Part shown: piece after piece, positions 7,348 through 13,296 of the stretch
Layout of the letters: the number at the start of each line of letters is the position of its first letter
Position numbering within the stretch: position 1 is the first letter of the stretch
NCBI GenBank assembly: GCA_028565715.1
Contig: JAOXYC010172214.1
Location: forward strand, 1-13,296
DNA: 13,296 nt
From: Phoronis pallida
Lineage: Eukaryota; Phoronida; Phoronidae
Reading direction: 5' to 3'
Position numbers and translations under genes: made by a program
Notes under the pieces: model-generated
Seen by the model: the letters and a program-made list of their open reading frames with translations, nothing else
Told to the model about the DNA's origin: nothing
Database searches by the model: none

Positions 7348-10300
7348 CTGAAGTAAAGGTGAAGGAAAATCCTAGAATACTGCAATATCTATGACAACTA
7401 TGTGTATCATGTTTATTTTTATGGTACAAATGTGACGTGCCTCTAGCGACATAAAGTTGGAATCCCAACCATTTCTGAACTGAAACAGAGCTCAAATTGA
7501 CTTAAAAAAAAATATTAAAAGCATTAAAAATGATTAAAAATTATTAACGCTGAACGGAAAATTATACTGCATACTGTCTTCATAAAATAATTTGGCACAT
7601 GTTATCATGAAAAGGATACTGTTTGTCAAGTTCTGCTAGTGTCCTCCAGGTGTCACTTGTGTGAGATGAATTCCATGTTACCAACTGTATCCGTCCACAG
7701 TCTAAGCCAATAGCCAGCAAGTAACTACAAAATAAAGGAAAATGTTATGCATTAAGCAATTTTGAAAATGTCGGGTTGAGTTTGTTTATGAAGCAAGCAA
7801 CTTTGGGAAAGTTTAGTCATGAGAAAAATATATTGAATCTCTAAGAATAGTTACATGAGTCTGCAAAAATTCATGTCAAAAATGCAAAATCAATTTCTGA
7901 AGAACAGAAAGATGTTGCAAAAATTCATGTCAAAAATGTAGAACCAGAAAAATTACTGTCCTCCATCAAAAAGACCGATGCTGTTATTCAAAATCATTTG
8001 TCAGATTATATTTGCAAACTTCACCATAGCTGACTAGTTTGAAACTAGTCAGCTATGGTGAAGTTTGCAAATATAATACTATTCCCGAAAATTTTAAGTA
8101 CTTTCAAAATCATTTGAACACAACCAGCAAAATTACCTTCCATCACGAATAGTTGTTGAATAGACAGCCACAGCTGTGACTGAGTTTGAGAACTCTTTTG
8201 TGGCCACTGGTTGCCAGTTACCGTCACTTGATGACTCCGCCCTTCCCCATACTATAACCTGAAATGAAAATTAATCAATATTACTAGAATGAAGCTGGTG
8301 TAATAATTTTTGTTTCAGAAATTTTGAGACCAATGCACTCGTCATCTAGTAGACTGAACTCCAGCGGCAGACCCTTCGACTCCGGTCGAGGGACTGTATC
8401 AATCGCAGGGGGTCTTCCGTTTTTTTATCGAAAGTAGGCGACTGTGTTTAAGCGGAGTGATGAAACAACATATACTTAGCGATACTCAATTATCGCGTAG
8501 GGAGAACAGACCATCGTTTGAGATGGGCTGAGGGAGAGACTAATCATCTAGCAGCTGTTGAATAGTAAAGGTACACATAAAGCTGGGAAGAGGTTGGTGA
8601 CATCACATGAGACTTTATAAAATTTGGACACCTATGACTCCCCAGCTCTTTGTGAAGAGTCAAATAAGTCTAGGTAACAATAATTAAAAATCCAATGCAA
8701 GCCCCTTCCTGTAGAATCTGGCACCACCTTACATTTTAGATTTTTATTTGTTGGACACATCTGTAATTACTGCAATCAGTTCTTTAATAGTTGTTCTGTG
8801 ATAGTATACAAAGAAACATTGTAGATATATTTTCAAGGTGATGAATTTGAAAAGACAGAAAAAATCTGAACTGAACTGGGAATCGAACCCAGGTCTCCCT
8901 GATTGCCGGTCAGATGCTCTACCAACTGAGCTTTCCAGCCTGTCCTAATTCTGTCTGAATCTTAACGCATAATAGCGCTATTAATAGCCAGTATATATAT
9001 TTTTATTTTTTTTACCCCATTTACCTTTTTGTCCCTTGATGCGGTTACAAAATATTTATCATCATGACACCATGTACATGACCAGATGATTCGTGAGTGA
9101 ACACTCGTCTTCTTGTCCGTCCCAGCAACCTTTTTAAAAGAGCCTCCTACAAATATTTGATAGCTTTGTACTGTAACAGTGAGGCTTGTATTAAATTTGA
9201 CTTAAAGGAATACTTTATTCTACTTTAATGTTTTAAATTCTTTGACCGATTCACAGACATTCATTTTGCAACTCTTATAATTGTCACACCTGGCCTATAA
9301 TAATAAACATGTGCAATACTCAAGATTATGACGTCACAGGTTCATGCATACACATATGTGAGTAGGCATAAACATTTAAAATTGTAGTCCTGGAAGTCAT
9401 CTTTAGATAAAAAAAATCACTATCATGTAAATTGCACTTGACCATCTCTTTAAACTTCATTAATCAATCACTTCACTGTTTCTCATTGCATCTTATATAC
9501 TTTTGCACAATCAGTTTAGTCTTATTATATGAACCGGTGATGTCACAGTTAAATGATCTTTTCGGGTCACCTGGGCTAAACTGTGCACACACCACTTTGG
9601 CTGGTGGTGTGAAATTAATCTATAGATATTAGATGATCTTTTAAAAAGAAGTTGATTTCATTGGTACAGTATTCCTTTAGTTCATTCCTATGATTCCCAA
9701 ATTTGCAATATCCAAAATTCCTCTTTATTGAAATAAGACAATAATAAGAATTTACTGTAGATGCTCACCAAAACAAAAAAGTTCTTCTGTGTGCTATTTC
9801 ACTTGCTTATTGTCAAATATTGTAGGATTGGACCAGTAACATATTTGATCTTATAAATTACACAAAAGTCATAAATGTACAAGCTTCAAGTGGTTCCAAA
9901 AATGTATTTTTTATTTATTTGGAATCCAGTATTTTTCGCAAAAGAAGATTTAACTGATGATTGAAAATCTCATTACCCGATTCTTGTTCACAGAAAAGTG
10001 ACCAGGTTCTGTCTCTGGACACAGACAGTAGGTACTTCCCACTATGTGAGAAGGCTAGCTGTGTTACTGTCAGATTATGTGAAGGTAGTTGGCAGATTTG
10101 TCTCCAGGATGATGTGTCCCACAATATTAAAGCTGCATGTTCCATCTTTGCTGCCTGTGTAAAAATATCAAAACTTTAGTCTATTTTTTGAATGGAAATT
10201 GATGAAAAATATGCTCCTTTTTTGGCATGACATAGTCACTTACTTGATAACAAAGTTGTCTTAAAATAATAAGAATAATAAGAATCAGAAACATAAAAAA

Positions 10301-11813
10301 AAACAATAGGTTTACATCCTTTATGAGGAGCAAAAATCACTGTCTGACTAGCTGATGGGTTTTTTCATTAATAAATTTGCTGATATGTAGTGTCAGCAAT
10401 GATCACTGATCTGAGAGATGGGGGTTTGCAAGAAAAATGGTGAGGCCCTCTCACTGCTGAAAAATAGGGTGGTTCACCACCAAGCCGAAGGGGAGCAGTT
10501 TGCTCCAACGTTCACTGTCAAGTCATGCACAAGTTGTTAAAATTTGGTGATTTAAAAGTTTGATGGATGAGTAACCTTGCAGGATGTTGCCAGCACCGTT
10601 CCTTGTGGATTACATGCCACAGCAAATATCTCGTAACCATGACCATAAAGTTTCTGAGTCTCTGGCCATAATGTGTTCTGAAGTAGATTCTCCTCACAAG
10701 GTGGTTCTGCAATGTTGAAATTTGAAAATATCAAGACCGGCCGCAAAACGAAAGATTATAAATATTATTCATTGAGATCATATCGCTTTGTGATGGAAGA
10801 CATTTGAATCAATAGTGTGTTGTGTGAACTAGACAATTCTTCAGTGAAAAAGATTGTTCATATCTCCTGAATATATGATAAAAATATATTAATTTCAAGA
10901 TTTTATAGTTGGTTCACTAGGTTTTGGCAATTTCACCAAATCCTGCTTCGGGGCCCACAGTAACAATACATCAGTCATGTGATCAAGGCCAATAGTGGAA
11001 TGTCCAAAACGTGAACTCAACTATAAAAACTTCTTGTAAGTTGAAATGAATATCATTTTATCATAGACAACTCTTGTCATTTATACCATTGTGGGTACTT
11101 GTGACTAGGATGACCCATTGCACTTCATTTCAAAAAGAGGCACTGAAAGTACCTACCAGTCATTTGAACAGATTTGAAGTAGGAGTCAGAATACTGTTCA
11201 TTAGGATGTGGCTGCAGTTCATCACCACTTCCTGTCTGTTTGGCTTGTTGAACCTCCTCGAAAACTGCTTTGTTTGAGAGCCCTAATGCGGGAACACTGG
11301 CCCCCTCTGGTAGCTTCTCCTGAAAATAATAATTGACCAAATTGAAATAAAAAAACTTTGAAGATGGTTTGTAAGCTTTTAGATTTGTATCAAGAAAAAA
11401 TTCAAAATGTGGAGTCTTAATATAAATAGGAAGTAATGATTGGAATTTTAAAACCAATTCATACGAACGAGCAGCGTTCCTTCTTGTGGGCAGGTTGTTT
11501 TTAAAAAACGTTCAAAACAGACAAATCGTTCCAATATTATAAGAAATGTCTCATCAAATCAGAGAACAGCAAATGAGCTCAAGGTTTTAACAGGACAAGC
11601 TCTATTCAATTTCATACTTACATTGCTAAACAAACTCATATCAACACTAGCACCAGAAATGCTAATCAAATTCTTGATGAAACTTCTTGGTGCTTCAAAT
11701 ATACGCACAACTTTCTCATCTGCACCAGAAGCAAACTTGAATGGACCTATCATGGCCAGGCATTGTAGGTCATATCCATGGATTTGTGGTCGAGCTAATT
11801 CATGCCAGGTAAC
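7203..11813 (-). CDS. ELP2: Elongator complex protein 2, C-terminal half (eight coding exons; N-terminus outside window)
   Basis: Exons in transcript order are 11813-11622, 11319-11157, 10706-10576, 10154-9977, 9146-9025, 8258-8137, 7724-7620 and 7347-7203. They join in phase to about 385 residues ending in TGA. ELP2 is a WD40 protein of about 800 residues with two seven-bladed propellers. It scaffolds Elp1 and Elp3 in Elongator, which modifies wobble uridine 34 of cytoplasmic tRNAs. The part seen covers the second propeller. Hallmark stretches are [87 protein letters not shown] and [13 protein letters not shown]. No frameshifts or early stops are seen, so the gene appears intact in this half. 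Confidence 0.96.
7620..7724 (-). CDS. ELP2: ELP2 exon: WD blade ([17 protein letters not shown])
   Basis: It lies between TTTTGTAG and GTATCC on the minus strand. It encodes [17 protein letters not shown], a WD strand pattern, then the polar WRTLAELDK. The donor GTATCC is not the best match, but it is the only one keeping phase 2 into the next exon: CA plus A gives Gln, yielding [14 protein letters not shown], a typical propeller turn. Confidence 0.9.
7862..7938. repeat. Duplicated 23-base sequence, 54 bases apart
   Basis: The same 23 bases (starting TGCAAAAATTCATG) occur at 7862-7884 and 7916-7938, exact copies. The intervening sequence is not repeated. It lies in the ELP2 intron at 7725-8136. 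Confidence 0.85.
8005..8077. repeat. Perfect 36-bp-arm palindrome with one-base spacer
   Basis: 8005-8040 is the exact reverse complement of 8042-8077, with only G8041 between. No mismatch is seen in 36 pairs. Just outside lies a 14-base direct repeat, TTCAAAATCATTTG, at 7987-8000 and 8103-8116. It sits in an ELP2 intron about 60 bases from an exon. Confidence 0.9.
8137..8258 (-). CDS. ELP2: ELP2 exon: WD blade (VIVWG...SVTAVAV)
   Basis: The acceptor is TTTCATTTCAG, phase 0, and the donor GTAATT follows AG. It encodes VIVWGRAE at its start, which continues the ASRDKK of the preceding exon to give the classic DKKVIVWG WD strand, then [14 protein letters not shown]. The frame is open throughout, and the split Ser codon joins to YLLAIGL. 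Confidence 0.93.
8330..8560. other. Block of higher GC content in an ELP2 intron
   Basis: This part of the intron at 8259-9024 is richer in G, C and CpG than its surroundings. It includes a small stem (CCCTTCGAC against GTCGAGGGA) near 8371-8393 and a near-repeat TCATCTAGTAG (8343) and TCATCTAGCAG (8544). No open frame or tRNA is seen. It may be an older inserted repeat or a regulatory piece; the origin is unknown. Confidence 0.3.
8868..8940 (-). tRNA. tRNA-like sequence, probably a tRNA pseudogene or SINE head
   Basis: The minus strand folds as a 73-base cloverleaf: a 7-bp acceptor (with three G-U pairs), D stem GCTC/GAGC, a 5-bp anticodon stem, and a perfect T stem CTGGG/CCCAG with loop TTCGATT. 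A run of T (8859-8864 region, minus strand TTTTTT) follows. The anticodon position reads GGC, but base 33 is C rather than the almost invariant T, and base 8 is A. GGC would suggest Ala, but the G3:U70 identity pair of Ala is absent. A decayed tRNA or tRNA-derived SINE head is therefore more likely than a functional tRNA. Confidence 0.6.
9025..9146 (-). CDS. ELP2: ELP2 exon: conserved [10 protein letters not shown] blade
   Basis: It has a TATTTGTAG acceptor and a GTAAAT donor. The split Gly codon is completed at the start. It encodes [21 protein letters not shown] then FVTASRDKK. The HSRIIWSC segment is among the most conserved parts of ELP2, so this exon is the firmest evidence for gene identity. 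Confidence 0.96.
9205..9677. mobile_element. Possible 473-bp TA-flanked element
   Basis: AAGGAATACT at 9205-9214 is the inverted copy of AGTATTCCTT at 9668-9677, and TA flanks both ends (9203-9204, 9678-9679). A further inner inverted match occurs between TGACGTCACAGGTTCATG (about 9329) and TATGAACCGGTGATGTCA (about 9528). It has no coding content. The short ends make this tentative. It lies in the intron at 9147-9976 of ELP2. Confidence 0.45.
9977..10154 (-). CDS. ELP2: ELP2 exon: WD blades ([11 protein letters not shown] ... [11 protein letters not shown])
   Basis: The acceptor is TTTTTACACAG in phase 0 and the donor is GTAATG in phase 1. It encodes [17 protein letters not shown], then [20 protein letters not shown] and DRTWSLF. 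A WD blade closes at the start, and a second complete blade follows. The ATG inside it is an internal Met, not a start. Confidence 0.96.
10155..10575 (-). other. ELP2 intron, nothing notable
   Basis: A 421-bp intron. A slightly GC-richer patch lies around 10408-10515; I see no frame or RNA structure there that I would support. Confidence 0.6.
10576..10706 (-). CDS. ELP2: ELP2 exon: [16 protein letters not shown] blade
   Basis: It starts after AACATTGCAG in phase 1 and ends at GTTACT in phase 0. It encodes [20 protein letters not shown], then [27 protein letters not shown] is a well-conserved ELP2 signature. It joins to SCK-AAKMEH. Confidence 0.95.
10897..11034. repeat. About 138-bp foldback sequence
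   Basis: The left arm (about 10897-10928) carries TTTTATAGTTGGTTCAC then GTTTTGG; the right arm (about 11002-11034) is its imperfect inverted copy, CCAAAACGTGAACTCAACTA then TAAAAA. About 28 of 33 positions pair, with a small bulge. It could be a small foldback element. It lies in the ELP2 intron at 10707-11156. Confidence 0.6.
11157..11319 (-). CDS. ELP2: ELP2 exon: inter-propeller loop region
   Basis: The acceptor is TTATTTTCAG in phase 0 and the donor is GTAGGT in phase 1. It encodes [20 protein letters not shown], then a polar loop ([16 protein letters not shown]) and [12 protein letters not shown]. The [10 protein letters not shown] segment is typical of ELP2. The Glu/Gln-rich insert is likely surface-exposed and fast-evolving. 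Confidence 0.93.
11622..11813 (-). CDS. ELP2: ELP2 exon: first exon of this gene in the window
   Basis: It has a GATATTTTCAG acceptor and a GTAAGT donor and is exactly 64 codons, phase 0 at both ends. It encodes [20 protein letters not shown], then [20 protein letters not shown] and APRSFIKNL. The GYDLQC...SGADEK pattern marks the start of the second propeller. The exon before it is outside the window. Confidence 0.95.
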
Positions 11814-13296
11814 CTGAAAATATCAGTCAGAATTTCTCAGAATTCGTGCAGATTGGATACCTTTTGTTATGAGGGTTCAGGCTCTTTTCTTTAAAACTTA
11901 ATGTTTTATATTTTAACCATTCAAACTTTTTTATAAGTAATGTTTGATTCTATGCATCATACATATTGACTAAACTTTTGAACTTGATAAAAAACACCAT
12001 TTTTAAAACTGTTTTGGACTACTCAACCAAGTTTTTATTTTGTCATTTTACAGTCATTTTATGTATTTTATTGAGGTCCTGATTAAAGTCCTCAATAAAA
12101 TACATTACCATTTTTTTGTTGTTGATTTTTTGGCTTCATTCAAAGTTCGAAAAAATTTTCCACCTGAATATTAAGCCCTCATTTTTTAATATCAAAGGCA
12201 CATGTGGTGACAAATTATAATCAGGATAACCTTGAGTTAAATCATCAAGTAACATTATTACCAAAAACGCCTCCTGTTAATCTCTATTCTGATCACTGAC
12301 CATTACCTTAGTCATTGGCAGGTTCTTATAACTGAACAGTCATTTGCAATATTAGTCATTAATGATTTTTAAACAACCCACACAAAGCAGGTCAGTTGAG
12401 TCACAGGTAAATTGTCTTGGTGAGTAAATTATTAATTAACCTTGATGAGTAACATAATTTGTTTTGGTCCGATGGTCAGAACAGTACAAAACTATAGAAC
12501 AGCATTTCCCAAAATTATCGTTTTAAAAAAAAAATTTAGAACTGTTTTTCTAAATTAAAATTTATATCACAGGAAATAGAATATGATTTTAATCATATTT
12601 CTTAAAAAAGTCATTGGCAGGGAAAATGATATTGCACTTAACCCCATTAAAAATATAAATAAATGTTAACAAAATTATTGATGATGAATGAAATACTAGA
12701 TAAGACTACTGTTAACTAAGCAGTCAGTGACTTATTTTCATTGTTATTATTTTGGCCAGGTCTAAAAATAGTTCTTAGAGTTTTTTTCATAGGGTGCTCG
12801 TCTAGCAGGATAATAATGTCTAAAAGTAGCTGCATAAAACCATTTCCATGAATCGTCTGCTTAAATATTACAAGAACAATAACAATTAGTCTCAAAATAG
12901 GTGCAAAAAATTGTTTTACGTCGGTAACGGCTTTTTAAAATTTATTGTCTAAAAATAGTTGAACATATATTTTTTCTCTACGTTCCTTTAGCCCACCAAC
13001 TTAGAATCATTTTCTAATATGGTTGTTCGACTAGTTGAATAACAAATTATGAAATTATATTTCATCCCCTCATGGAAAATGTCTTTTAAATGAGTAAACA
13101 TCAGATTATTTTCCATGAATTTTTTCTTATAACATCAATCAGTTTTAATGTGAAAATGAACATTTTCCCTTTCACATGGTCTCAATGAGTAATCGTAACC
13201 CATTGTGTTGCCCGGATTCTTATTTAAATTTATTACATAATATAATGTGCGGGCATGAATCGGTCAACCAGTGGCCATTAGTCAGTGTGCAACGCA
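11814..13296 (-). other. ELP2: ELP2 intron, running off the window
   Basis: This is the rest of the window, at least 1.48 kb. Reading the minus strand I find no WD blade and no open stretch with good splice sites. It is AT-rich, with one perfect stem-loop at 12061-12105. An AT-rich weaker hairpin lies near 12575-12600. The missing N-terminal exons of ELP2 should be to its right. Confidence 0.65.
12061..12105. repeat. Perfect 16-bp stem-loop
   Basis: ATGTATTTTATTGAGG (12061-12076) is the exact reverse complement of 12090-12105, with a 13-base loop. It is AT-rich and isolated in the long ELP2 intron. Confidence 0.8.

Noticed and set aside
8868-8940. Functional tRNA-Ala
   Set aside because: The anticodon position reads GGC, but C33, A8 and lack of a G3:U70 pair argue against a working Ala tRNA.
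9432-9632. Plus-strand 66-residue frame
   Set aside because: It is inside a possible repeat in an ELP2 intron, with no domain and a composition like its surroundings.
11074-11277. Plus-strand 67-residue frame
   Set aside because: It is antisense to the ELP2 exon at 11157-11319.
1-13296. CRISPR array, phage, operon or other prokaryotic system
   Set aside because: There are no regularly spaced repeats, the genes are intron-rich, and both encode animal proteins.

Overview
This is a gene-poor, AT-rich stretch of animal nuclear DNA: short exons separated by GT-AG introns, polyadenylation signals and several foldback repeats, with no bacterial or viral genes. Two conserved animal genes lie tail to tail. 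The plus strand (250-6085) carries the 3' part of a ZSWIM2-like E3 ubiquitin ligase gene. The minus strand (11813 down to 7203) carries the 3' half of ELP2, the WD40 subunit of Elongator. I cannot name the species. The gene set and the many TA- or TTAA-flanked foldback elements fit an invertebrate metazoan, perhaps marine, but that is inference.

Layout. 1-249 is the end of an upstream ZSWIM2 intron. 250-6085 holds eight coding exons of ZSWIM2: half of a ZZ zinc finger, a linker, a RING finger split over two exons, then a long Ser/Gln/Arg/Pro-rich tail with a three-copy internal repeat. 6086 to about 6830 is its 3' UTR. The two transcripts appear to end on top of each other: a plus-strand AATAAA at 6801-6806 faces a minus-strand AATAAA at 6835-6840. 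About 6815-7202 is the ELP2 3' UTR. 7203-11813 holds eight coding exons of ELP2, covering the second beta-propeller and the C-terminus, about 385 residues. 11814-13296 is an ELP2 intron that runs off the window; the N-terminal half of ELP2 lies beyond it.

All exon junctions were worked out by eye from splice sites. Phases agree across all 14 internal junctions (seven per gene), so each gene gives one uninterrupted reading frame. The introns hold most of the other structure: a 647-bp TTAA-flanked palindrome (4586-5232), a 752-bp TA-flanked element (2389-3140) with a possible second element abutting it, a 122-bp hairpin (1786-1907), a perfect 73-bp palindrome (8005-8077), a tRNA-like sequence (8868-8940), a possible 473-bp element (9205-9677), a 138-bp foldback (10897-11034) and a perfect 16-bp stem-loop (12061-12105).

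The two genes have no known joint function: ZSWIM2 acts in ubiquitin transfer and ELP2 in tRNA wobble-uridine modification. Their connection here is positional, through the shared termination zone. I did not find a new multi-gene system. The most unusual items are the convergent overlapping 3' ends, the near-perfect palindromes, and the repeated tail motif and Asp-ended RING of the ZSWIM2 homologue.
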